17,444 bases of DNA from Flavobacteriaceae bacterium UBA4439 (GTDB taxonomy: Bacteria; Bacteroidota; Bacteroidia; Flavobacteriales; Flavobacteriaceae). Position 1 is the stretch's first letter. The number at the start of each line of letters is the position of its first letter. This document shows positions 1 through 7,399 of this stretch, one piece after another. Position numbers and translations under genes: made by a program. The notes under the pieces are model-generated. The model was not told where the DNA came from. It saw only the letters and a list, made by a program, of their open reading frames with translations, and made no database searches. The stretch spans positions 3,041 to 20,484 of the forward strand of contig DGPN01000061.1 of NCBI GenBank assembly GCA_002390455.1. The letters are read 5' to 3'.

Positions 1-1152
1 ATTCATACGCATATAAAAGGCTTTGATCTTGGCAGGATAATCATAGAGGATCACTGGCGCATTGAAGTGTTTTTCGACAAGATAACGCTCGTGTTCGCTT
101 TGCAAATCGGTTCCCCACTCTTCGATCAAATAGTCGAATTTTTTCTTTTTATTGGGCTTTGAATTTTTGAGAATATCGATTGCTTCTGTGTAGGATACCC
201 GCTTGAATTCATTCTGGACTACAAACTTTATTTTTTCCAACAGACCCATAGGACTTCTTTGATTTTGTGGCTTTGTCTTTTCCTCATTGGCCAAACGTTG
301 GTCGAGGAAAGCCAAATCTTTTTCACATTTTTCCAAAATATACTCAAGGGTGTACTTGATGAATTCTTCGGCCAAATCCATATTGTCATCCAAATCGTAG
401 AAAGCCATTTCGGGTTCAATCATCCAAAACTCGGCCAAATGACGGGAGGTGTTTGAATTTTCCGCCCTAAAAGTGGGCCCAAAAGTATAGACATTTCCCA
501 GTCCTTGGGCATAAGTTTCTGCTTCCAGTTGTCCAGATACAGTAAGATTGGTTTCTTTTCCAAAAAAATCTTGTTTGAAATCAACAGCACCCTCCTCATC
601 AATCGGTGGTTTTTTGGGGTCTAAAACCGATACACGGAACATTTCTCCAGCACCTTCAGCATCACTTCCCGTTATGATGGGTGTGTGGACATAGCAAAAG
701 CCTTTATCCTGAAAAAACTGATGAATGGCAAAAGAAAGTACAGAACGAATTCTCATCACTGCACTGAAAGTAGCTGTTCTTACCCTAAGATGCGCTTTTT
801 CTCTTAAGAACTCAAAACTGTGTTTTTTGGGTTGTATGGGATAGAGATCCGGATCGGCTTCTCCAACGATTGTAATCGTATCGACTAATACTTCTCGAGA
901 TTGACCCTTTCCCATGCTTTCAACGAGTTGACCTTTAATCTCAACCGCTGCACCTGAATTTATTTTTTTGAGCAAGCTTTCATCCGTATTTTCAAAATCC
1001 ACAACACACTGAAGGTTTTCAATTGTGGAACCATCATTAAGGGCGATGAATCGGTTGGCTCGAAATGTTCTCACCCAACCCCTGACCACTACGGTGTCGT
1101 ACTTTTCGGGGTGACTCAATAATTCGGCTAATCGAGGGTGTTTCATGCTCAT
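1..1152 (-). CDS. asnS: Asparaginyl-tRNA synthetase (AsnRS), 3'-truncated by window edge
   Basis: Class IIb aminoacyl-tRNA synthetase that charges tRNA-Asn with asparagine in the cytoplasm. The frame is open from the start codon at 1152 to the left edge, giving 384 codons of an enzyme usually about 460-480 residues long, so the C-terminal motif 3 region lies outside the window. The N-terminal OB-fold anticodon-binding domain is clear (VVVRGWVRTFRANRFIALND at about residues 21-40). The catalytic domain follows, with a TNLTVSGQLEAE stretch and motif 2 as FRAENSN followed by TSRHLAEFWMIEPE. The N/T-rich motif 2 and SGQLEAE point to AsnRS rather than AspRS. A second in-frame ATG lies two codons downstream (1146) and is an equally good start. 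A TATCTTTGC promoter-like box sits just upstream, so it is probably transcribed separately from the RND gene ahead of it. Confidence 0.95.
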   Translation of the reverse strand, partial: MSMKHPRLAELLSHPEKYDTVVVRGWVRTFRANRFIALNDGSTIENLQCVVDFENTDESLLKKINSGAAVEIKGQLVESMGKGQSREVLVDTITIVGEADPDLYPIQPKKHSFEFLREKAHLRVRTATFSAVMRIRSVLSFAIHQFFQDKGFCYVHTPIITGSDAEGAGEMFRVSVLDPKKPPIDEEGAVDFKQDFFGKETNLTVSGQLEAETYAQGLGNVYTFGPTFRAENSNTSRHLAEFWMIEPEMAFYDLDDNMDLAEEFIKYTLEYILEKCEKDLAFLDQRLANEEKTKPQNQRSPMGLLEKIKFVVQNEFKRVSYTEAIDILKNSKPNKKKKFDYLIEEWGTDLQSEHERYLVEKHFNAPVILYDYPAKIKAFYMRMN

Positions 1153-1164
1153 CAATTTTCTGGG

Positions 1165-1172
1165 CAAAGATA
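1165..1172 (-). promoter_or_regulatory. Candidate -7 promoter box for asnS
   Basis: On the minus strand this reads TATCTTTG followed by C, an exact match to the Bacteroidota -7 consensus TAnnTTTG, 12 bases before the asnS ATG. A TTTG at 1183-1186 is too close (10 bases) for the usual -33 spacing of about 19-20, so the -33 element is not convincing. The match and position are seen; the promoter role is inferred. Confidence 0.5.
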
Positions 1173-1195
1173 GGTTTATTTACAAAATAGGTTTA
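1170..1195. repeat. 9-bp direct repeat ATAGGTTTA ahead of asnS
   Basis: ATAGGTTTA occurs at 1170-1178 and again at 1187-1195, a 17-bp period. On the minus strand each copy (TAAACCTAT) runs into a TTTG-containing stretch; the start-proximal copy merges with the -7-like box of asnS and the other overlaps the RND stop codon. It could be a duplicated promoter element, a tandem operator, or chance in AT-rich DNA. Confidence 0.4.
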
Positions 1196-3577
1196 GGATT
1201 TTTTTCTGTCCTCATCAGAAATAATATTAATTTTGGGAGCTTTGATTACCTTTTCGTTGCTAACGGTATCTTCCAATGAAATGAGTAAAGAGGGGAGGAG
1301 GATCAAATTGGCCAGCATGGCAAAAAGTAGGGTAACCGAAACCAATCCGCCCAAGGCTACTGTCCCACCAAAGTTTGAACTCATAAATACAGCAAATCCA
1401 AAGAACAATACAATCGAAGTATAAAACATACTCACTGCGGTTTCTCTCAAAGCGATATATACTGAGGTTTTTATTTTCCACTTATTGGCGATCAATTCTT
1501 GTCTGTATTTGGCCAGAAAATGGATGGTGTCATCTACGGAAATTCCAAATGCAATACTGAAAACCAATATGGTAGAGGGTTTGAGGGGAATACCCGAAAA
1601 TCCCATCACTCCAGCGGTTATGATTAGCGGCAATAAATTGGGGATTAGTGAAATGACAATCATTTTGAAGGATCGAAACATATAAGCCATAAAAACTGCA
1701 ATCAGTAAAATGGCCAACGAAAGTGAAATGATTAAATTTCGAATCAAATAATGAGTGCCTTTAAGATACAATAAGGTTTTTCCAGTCAGTTTGACATGAT
1801 AGCGCTCAGGTGGGAATATTCTATTGATCTCTTTTAACAGATCATCTTCAATCTCTTCGATACGATCGGTGGGGATGTCCTTCATAAAAGTAGTTACTCT
1901 GTTAAATTGAGCAGTACTGTCGACATAATTTTGCATCAAACCCTTGGAATCCTCTACATTTTTGAGGTAGCTGGCAATAAAAGAATTTTCTTGGGAGGTT
2001 GGGAGTTTGTAGTAGTTGGGATTGCCATTGTAATAGGCTTGTTTAATGAATTTGACACCACTCACCGATGAGATCGGAGTAGAGAGTTCGGGAATGTCTT
2101 CAATATATTGTTCAAGTTTGTCTATCCTTTTGAGGGTAGAAAGCCTTGTGGCACCCCCTTTCCTTCGGCTGTCAACAATTATTTCTATGGGTACGATACC
2201 GTTAAACTCGGCGTCGAAGAATAGGATGTCCTTAAAAAATTCAGACTTTTTGGGCATGTCCTCAATGATACTTCCCGAAATATTGATTTGGTAAATCCCA
2301 ATGACACCCATTACTAGACTGAAGATGGAGATGATGTAAACATTGATTCTATTGTGTTTGACCCTATCCTCCATCCATTTCACGAATCTTTTTAGATAAA
2401 GACTGTTAAGGTGTTTCAAGTGCTTTTTACTGGGTTGAGACATAAAACTATAGGCGATGGGTATGATCAACAGCGAAAGGAGAAAAATGGCTATAATATT
2501 GATCGAGGCAACGATTCCAAATTCTTTCAATACTTTACTGTCGGTCAAAATAAAAGTAGCAAAACCCGACGCAGTGGTCAGGTTGGTCATCAGTGTGGCA
2601 TTACCAATTTTCATGATTACCCTTTGTAAGGATTTGACCATGTTTCCGTGTTTGGCAACCTCTTGTTGGTATTTGTTGATCAGAAAAATACAATTGGGTA
2701 CTCCGATGACGATAATCAAAGGTGGAATAAGTGCCGTAAGGATGGTAATTTCATAACGGAGCAATCCCAAAATACCAAAAGCCCACATCACCCCAATCAT
2801 TACGACAAACATGGAGATAAAGGTGGCTCTGAAAGATCTAAAAAAAAGAAAAAAGATCAGACTGGTCAGCAACATGGCGGAAAGAACAAAAACGCCTATT
2901 TCGTCAACGATATTCTGGGCGTTTAAAGTTCTGATGTAGGGCATGCCAGAGATTTTGACATCCAAGCCCGTATCCTTTTCAAAGGTATTTATCAAAGGAA
3001 TGAAGGTTTTGAATATAAAATCTTTCCGCTGTATAGTGTTGACGATATTTTTGTCTAAATAAATGGCAGACTGGATTGTTTGTCCATCTGAGTCGTACAG
3101 TATGTTTTTGTAGAAAGGAAGCTCTAAAAGAAGTTTTTGCTTGAATTTTTCAATATCAGAAAGCTCGTAATCTTCAATATCAAAAACCGATTTGAGCACA
3201 AATGATTTAAGTTTTTCGTCCTTTACCAATTCCTGAACATTGTTGGTCGATAGGGTAAAATCTACTTCTTGAAAGGAATCAATTTTTCTATTGAGCACGA
3301 TCCATTTTTCAAAGATTTTGGGTTCGAAGAATTGTTCTTCTTTAAGGGCGATGACGATCAAATTACCTTCTTCACCAAATGTTTTTACAAACGAATCATA
3401 TTGGATGTTTTCGGGATGAGTACTGGGAAGTAAATTGGCCTCGGTAAAAGTAAACCGCATGTATTGCCATTGTGAACTTAAAAAGAGGGTGACCAATACG
3501 ATGGCCCCAATGATGAGAAAGCGATTCCTTAGAATTAAGTTCGCAACAGTACCCCAAAAATTATTTTTACGCCTCAT
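1193..3577 (-). CDS. RND superfamily exporter, MMPL/Patched-like permease
   Basis: A 794-residue inner-membrane transporter with the internal duplication typical of RND proteins. Each half has one membrane helix, a large periplasmic loop, then a five-helix block. Visible segments lie near residues 19-34, then 228-378 (five helices), near 413-431, then 613-765 (five helices); the periplasmic loops span about 35-225 and 432-610. The second half has the proton-relay motif as GISVDD at 678-683. The equivalent first-half position reads GVPNC (292-296), with no acidic residue. No membrane-fusion or outer-membrane partner is adjacent, as expected for the MMPL/sterol-sensing-like subgroup, which often moves lipids or hydrophobic molecules; the substrate here is unknown. 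It follows frr by 30 bp and is probably co-transcribed with pyrH-frr. Confidence 0.85.
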   Translation of the reverse strand: MRRKNNFWGTVANLILRNRFLIIGAIVLVTLFLSSQWQYMRFTFTEANLLPSTHPENIQYDSFVKTFGEEGNLIVIALKEEQFFEPKIFEKWIVLNRKIDSFQEVDFTLSTNNVQELVKDEKLKSFVLKSVFDIEDYELSDIEKFKQKLLLELPFYKNILYDSDGQTIQSAIYLDKNIVNTIQRKDFIFKTFIPLINTFEKDTGLDVKISGMPYIRTLNAQNIVDEIGVFVLSAMLLTSLIFFLFFRSFRATFISMFVVMIGVMWAFGILGLLRYEITILTALIPPLIIVIGVPNCIFLINKYQQEVAKHGNMVKSLQRVIMKIGNATLMTNLTTASGFATFILTDSKVLKEFGIVASINIIAIFLLSLLIIPIAYSFMSQPSKKHLKHLNSLYLKRFVKWMEDRVKHNRINVYIISIFSLVMGVIGIYQINISGSIIEDMPKKSEFFKDILFFDAEFNGIVPIEIIVDSRRKGGATRLSTLKRIDKLEQYIEDIPELSTPISSVSGVKFIKQAYYNGNPNYYKLPTSQENSFIASYLKNVEDSKGLMQNYVDSTAQFNRVTTFMKDIPTDRIEEIEDDLLKEINRIFPPERYHVKLTGKTLLYLKGTHYLIRNLIISLSLAILLIAVFMAYMFRSFKMIVISLIPNLLPLIITAGVMGFSGIPLKPSTILVFSIAFGISVDDTIHFLAKYRQELIANKWKIKTSVYIALRETAVSMFYTSIVLFFGFAVFMSSNFGGTVALGGLVSVTLLFAMLANLILLPSLLISLEDTVSNEKVIKAPKINIISDEDRKKS

Positions 3578-3607
3578 TGTCGAAGGGCACCACCAGCCTT
3601 GGGGATA

Positions 3608-4162
3608 CTATACAGTTAATATTTCTTTTTCCTTTACGATAAGAATTTCGTCTACTTTGGTAATGTATTGATTCGTCAATTCTTGAATGTCTATTTCAGC
3701 ATTTTTTTGAAGGTCATCAGAAGTGTCGGTTTTCTTGACTTCGTTGTTGGCATCTTTTCGAGCATTTCTGATGGCGATTTTGGCATTTTCAGCCTCTGCT
3801 TTTGCCAATTTGACCAATTCTCTTCTGCGTTCCTCCGTCAATGGAGGGATGTTGATGATCAAAGATTCTCCGTTGTTCATTGGGTTAAAGCCCAAATTGG
3901 CTTGTAATATCCCTTTTTCAATTTCGGGCAATAACGTCTTTTCCCAAGGTTGGATACTCAGGGTTCTTCCGTCGGGGGTGTTGATGTTGGCCACTTGATC
4001 TATTGGAGTGGGAGTTCCGTAATATTCTACCATGACGGCGTTTAACATAATGGGATTGGCCTTTCCTGCTCTGATGTTGAGCAGTTCTTTTTCCAAATGT
4101 TTGACAGACAAATCCATACTCTCTTTTGCAGTTTCGGTAATGATAATGATTTCTTCATTCAT
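3608..4162 (-). CDS. frr: Ribosome recycling factor (RRF)
   Basis: Releases mRNA and tRNA from post-termination ribosomes, together with EF-G. The 184-residue length is exactly that of the family. Recognisable blocks are the N-terminal helix leading to LLNIRAGKANPIML (about residues 27-40), then the domain II region VEYYGTPTPIDQVANIN and SIQPWEKTLLPEIEKGI, and the C-terminal helix beginning with PPLTEERRRELVKLAKAEAE. The start is fixed by alignment of the N-terminal helix. It sits 12 bp downstream of pyrH in the widespread pyrH-frr pair and is almost certainly translated from the same transcript. Confidence 0.97.
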   Translation of the reverse strand: MNEEIIIITETAKESMDLSVKHLEKELLNIRAGKANPIMLNAVMVEYYGTPTPIDQVANINTPDGRTLSIQPWEKTLLPEIEKGILQANLGFNPMNNGESLIINIPPLTEERRRELVKLAKAEAENAKIAIRNARKDANNEVKKTDTSDDLQKNAEIDIQELTNQYITKVDEILIVKEKEILTV

Positions 4163-4174
4163 TTTGGTAACAAT

Positions 4175-4882
4175 TTAAAGATCAACTCGGGTTCCTATAT
4201 TTTCCCCTTTGATAATTCGGCTAAGGTTTCCTTTGGTATTCATATCAAAAACAATGATGGGTAGCTTATTTTCCTGACTCAAGGTAAAAGCAGTAGTATC
4301 CATAACTTTGAGCCCCTTTTTTAACACCTCATCAAATGACAGCTTGTCAAATTTGATGGCGGATTTATTTTTTTCGGGGTCTTCATTGTAGATGCCATCT
4401 ACTCTGGTTCCTTTTAATATCACATCGGCATTGATTTCAATGGCCCTTAATACCGCTGCAGAATCGGTAGTAAAATAGGGATTTCCCGTTCCGGAACCAA
4501 AAATAACCACCCTGCCTTTTTCCAGATGACGGGTCGCCTTTCTTTTGATGAAAGGTTCTGCAATGGCCTCGATTTTGATGGCTGTCTGAAGTCTGGTTGG
4601 AACATCATTGTTTTCCAAGGCACTCTGTAATGCCAAACCGTTTATTACAGTAGCTAGCATTCCCATATAGTCCGCCTGAACTCTATCCATTCCTTTACTG
4701 GCCCCCGAAACACCTCTGAAAATATTTCCCCCACCTATGACGATGGCGATTTCTGTACCTGTTTGTTGTATTTCCTTGATTTCGGTTGCATACTCGTTCA
4801 GCCTTACGGGATCAATCCCGTGGTTTTGGTAACCCATCAGTGCCTCACCACTTAATTTAAGAAGAATTCTTTTGTATTTCAT
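4175..4882 (-). CDS. pyrH: UMP kinase
   Basis: Phosphorylates UMP to UDP with ATP in the cytoplasm; bacterial hexameric amino-acid-kinase-family enzyme. The frame shows the N-terminal nucleotide-binding KRILLKLSGEAL, the glycine loop VIGGGNIFRG, then ADYMGMLATVING, and the C-terminal GTGNPYFTTDSAA and KGTRVDGIYNEDP blocks. The ATG at 4882 gives MKYKRILLKLSGEAL, the usual family N-terminus, and 235 residues. The frame can be extended five codons to a GTG at 4897, but that GTG lies inside a promoter-like TATATTTG box, so ATG is preferred. It lies 41 bp downstream of nadC, far enough for its own promoter, and 12 bp ahead of frr. Confidence 0.95.
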   Translation of the reverse strand: MKYKRILLKLSGEALMGYQNHGIDPVRLNEYATEIKEIQQTGTEIAIVIGGGNIFRGVSGASKGMDRVQADYMGMLATVINGLALQSALENNDVPTRLQTAIKIEAIAEPFIKRKATRHLEKGRVVIFGSGTGNPYFTTDSAAVLRAIEINADVILKGTRVDGIYNEDPEKNKSAIKFDKLSFDEVLKKGLKVMDTTAFTLSQENKLPIIVFDMNTKGNLSRIIKGENIGTRVDL

Positions 4883-4896
4883 ATCTTGGAATTCCA

Positions 4897-4914
4897 CAAA
4901 TATAGCAAATATAG
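4897..4914 (-). promoter_or_regulatory. Tandem CTATATTTG boxes ahead of pyrH (candidate promoter)
   Basis: The minus strand carries two perfect, directly adjacent copies of CTATATTTG (4914-4906 and 4905-4897), each containing TATATTTG, an exact match to TAnnTTTG. They lie 14 and 23 bases before the preferred pyrH ATG, in the 41-bp gap after nadC. No well-spaced TTTG -33 element was found. If active, they would give pyrH-frr a promoter independent of the nad genes. Confidence 0.4.
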
Positions 4915-4923
4915 AGGGAAACT

Positions 4924-5784
4924 TTATACGGCTTTTAAACTCAAATCGACAGGAATTGCGGCATAGGTGAGGGCTCCCATGGACACATAATCCACCCCTG
5001 TTTCTGCATAGGAGACCAAGTTATCTGCACCTATGTTTCCTGAGGCTTCCGTCTCAAATTTTCCATCGATCTTTCCAATATTTTCCTTTAATATTTCGGG
5101 AGACATATTGTCCAACAGTATCCTTTTTATCCAAGGAAAACCCATCGCCTGATCGATTTCTATTTCGTTTCTCACTTCGACGATCACTGGTATTTCTAAA
5201 GCATTTTCTATCAAATAAGCTTTCGTTTTTTCTAAGGCTTGGGGGAGTCCACCACAAAAATCGATGTGGTTATCCTTGATCATGATAGCATCAAACAAAC
5301 CCATCCGATGATTGTAACCACCACCAATGGTAACCGCCCATTTTTCGGGATAACGGAATCCTGGTGTTGTCTTGCGGGTATCGAGTATTTTACACTTGGT
5401 ATGTTTTATCTTGTGACTGAGTTGGTGGGACAGTGTTGCAATACCACTCATTCTCTGCATACAGTTCAGTACCAATCGTTCAGAGGCCAATAGCGACTTG
5501 GCTTTCCCCTCGACCTGAAAGGCCACCGCTCCAGCTTCCATTATGTCGCCTTCTTTACAAAGTCGGTTTAAGTTCAATGATGGGTCGAGACGTTGGAAGA
5601 TCTTTTGAGCCATTGTGATACCGGCGATGACACAATCGTCCTTGACTTTCAAAACAGCCTCCCTTTTTAAACCATCCTCAAAGCAGGCATTGCTACTGTG
5701 GTCACCCCCTTCAATATCTTCTTCGAGGGCTTGATCAATAAAGCGATCAATTGCGTATTTATGGGTATCGTAAAAATTATTCAA
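4924..5784 (-). CDS. nadC: Nicotinate-nucleotide pyrophosphorylase (quinolinate phosphoribosyltransferase)
   Basis: Converts quinolinate and PRPP to nicotinate mononucleotide with loss of CO2, the third step of de novo NAD synthesis. The 286 residues match the family. Signature blocks are LNCMQRMSGIAT (106-117), DTRKTTPGFR (135-144), GGGYNHR (154-160), IKDNH (169-173) and EASGN (246-250), with the phosphoribosyl- and quinolinate-binding Arg, Lys and His residues in place. The start codon lies inside the end of nadB (8-bp overlap), which indicates translational coupling. Its substrate should come from NadA, encoded two genes upstream, which looks broken here, so its role in this strain depends on whether quinolinate is made or imported. 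Confidence 0.95.
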   Translation of the reverse strand: MNNFYDTHKYAIDRFIDQALEEDIEGGDHSSNACFEDGLKREAVLKVKDDCVIAGITMAQKIFQRLDPSLNLNRLCKEGDIMEAGAVAFQVEGKAKSLLASERLVLNCMQRMSGIATLSHQLSHKIKHTKCKILDTRKTTPGFRYPEKWAVTIGGGYNHRMGLFDAIMIKDNHIDFCGGLPQALEKTKAYLIENALEIPVIVEVRNEIEIDQAMGFPWIKRILLDNMSPEILKENIGKIDGKFETEASGNIGADNLVSYAETGVDYVSMGALTYAAIPVDLSLKAV

Positions 5785-7333
5785 CGTAGTCTTGATTGTA
5801 AAAAACTCCTTTGTTTTGTTTTAAGTCTTGAGACTGTTTTATCATCAAATAGGCCACACTTACCATATTCCTCAACTCACAAATCCCCAAAGTCAATTTG
5901 TTCTGTCGGTAGATGTCTTGGGTTTCTGAGAAAATATTTTTTAGCTCCATTTCGGCTTCAGTCAGTCCTGATGAGGTTTTGAAAATACCCACTTTAGCGG
6001 TCATTAAGTTTTGTAATTGTTTTTTCATTCGACCGATGGCACTGATTTTTTCATTGGAAATATAGTGTTCTTCTTTCCATTCTGGTAGCTGGAGGTAGAA
6101 TTCTTTTGGGGGCAGATCTTCCTTCATTTGATTGAGGGAATTCAGTGCCGCCCGATGGGAAAACACCAGAGATTCTAGCAATGAATTGGAAGCCAGACGA
6201 TTGGCCCCGTGCAGGCCTGTATAGCTACACTCTCCAATGGCGTACAAGCCCTTTAGGCTTGTCTCTCCATAGTGATTCACACTAATCCCTCCACAGAAAT
6301 AGTGAGCGGCAGGGATTACTGGAATGGAATCTTTGGGGGGATTGATTCCAATTTTTTGACAGTTTTCTTTAATGGTAGGGAACTGATTTTCGAATTCTTT
6401 TTCGCTGATGGATTCACAATCTAATAGAACAAAATCATCTCCTGTTTCGTTGACCACTTCTGCTATGGATCGAGCCACGATATCTCTGGGAGCAAGTTCG
6501 GCCATAGGGTGTTTATCAGTCATGAATCTTTTGCCAGAAACACTTTTAAGAACGGCCCCTTCTCCACGAACGGCCTCCGAAATCAAAAAAGTATTTCCAT
6601 TGATTTTGGGATAAAGCGCAGTGGGGTGAAATTGAACAAAAGGCAATCCCTCCATATAGACCTTGGCCCTGTAAGCTGCCCCTAAGCCATCTCCCGTAGC
6701 GTTTTCGGGATTGGTAGTGTGAGAGAAAAGCTGTCCGCCACCTCCTGTACTGAGGACGGTAATTTGTGCAGATATTTTAATAATTTCTTGCTCCAAATTG
6801 GAAATTACATAAGCCCCATAACATCTTTGATATTGGCTTCCACTGTGGTGGTCGGTAATCAGATCAACGAGGGTGTGGTTTTTCAAGAGAGTAATGTTGG
6901 AAAAAGTTTTAATTTTTCGGATAAGGGATTTCTGAATTACGAGTCCGGTTTTGTCCTTGTAGTGAACAATTCTTTTTTCGGAATGCCCTCCCTCTTGGGT
7001 TAGGTGTAAACCATTTTTTTGCTTGTCAAAGTGAGTTCCCCAATCGATCAATTCTTGGAGGCGTTCATGTCCTTCTTTTACAACAAATTCAACCACTTCC
7101 CTGTCACATTCTCCTGCACCAGCAATCAGCGTGTCTTCGACGTGTTTGTCAAAAGAATCTTTTTGAAAGTTGGAGACCACTGCGATTCCTCCTTGGGCAT
7201 ACCGAGTATTGCTTTCCAGCAGACTGTTTTTTGAAATCATAACGATTTCGAGACTCGGATTCTGTTCTGCCATTTTGATGGCATAGGTCAATCCCGAAAT
7301 ACCACTGCCTATGACGAGTATATTGGTGTCCAT
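5777..7333 (-). CDS. nadB: L-aspartate oxidase
   Basis: FAD-dependent enzyme that oxidises L-aspartate to iminoaspartate, the first step of de novo NAD synthesis. At 518 residues it is close to full family length. It shows the N-terminal dinucleotide-binding GSGISG (9-14) and SNTRYAQGG (41-49). The FAD and substrate region has STGGGGQLFSHTTNP, then HPTAL (236-240), EAVRGEGA (253-260) and APRDIVAR. C-terminal blocks are IGECSYTGLHGANRLASNS and the helical domain. The active-site Arg in APRD and the fumarate-reductase-like HPT and RGEG motifs are present, and the residues ahead of APRD fit aspartate oxidase better than succinate dehydrogenase. It overlaps nadC by 8 bp. The 58 bp before it hold the displaced tail of nadA. 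Confidence 0.95.
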   Translation of the reverse strand: MDTNILVIGSGISGLTYAIKMAEQNPSLEIVMISKNSLLESNTRYAQGGIAVVSNFQKDSFDKHVEDTLIAGAGECDREVVEFVVKEGHERLQELIDWGTHFDKQKNGLHLTQEGGHSEKRIVHYKDKTGLVIQKSLIRKIKTFSNITLLKNHTLVDLITDHHSGSQYQRCYGAYVISNLEQEIIKISAQITVLSTGGGGQLFSHTTNPENATGDGLGAAYRAKVYMEGLPFVQFHPTALYPKINGNTFLISEAVRGEGAVLKSVSGKRFMTDKHPMAELAPRDIVARSIAEVVNETGDDFVLLDCESISEKEFENQFPTIKENCQKIGINPPKDSIPVIPAAHYFCGGISVNHYGETSLKGLYAIGECSYTGLHGANRLASNSLLESLVFSHRAALNSLNQMKEDLPPKEFYLQLPEWKEEHYISNEKISAIGRMKKQLQNLMTAKVGIFKTSSGLTEAEMELKNIFSETQDIYRQNKLTLGICELRNMVSVAYLMIKQSQDLKQNKGVFYNQDYVE

Positions 7334-7336
7334 ATT

Positions 7337-7399
7337 TTAGCCGAGCTTTAACATTCTAGTAATGGGAAGTTTGGCTTTTTCTATAAGGCTTTCAGATAA
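7337..7399 (-). pseudogene. nadA: Out-of-frame remnant of the NadA C-terminus
   Basis: In a frame different from the upstream nadA ORF, the minus strand from about 7399 to 7337 encodes LSESLIEKAKLPITRMLKLG and a TAA stop. This matches the end of NadA proteins, where a helix of the form (E/R)xAlxPlxRMLxx closes the chain (E. coli ends similarly with RERALVPLNRMLDF). In intact homologues it lies about 40-50 residues beyond the point where the upstream frame stops. Its survival next to the truncated ORF is the main evidence for an internal, frame-shifting deletion. Confidence 0.7.

Noticed and set aside
228..602. Small minus-strand frames at the left end as separate genes
   Set aside because: They are alternative frames of asnS, whose own frame stays open through the whole stretch to the window edge.
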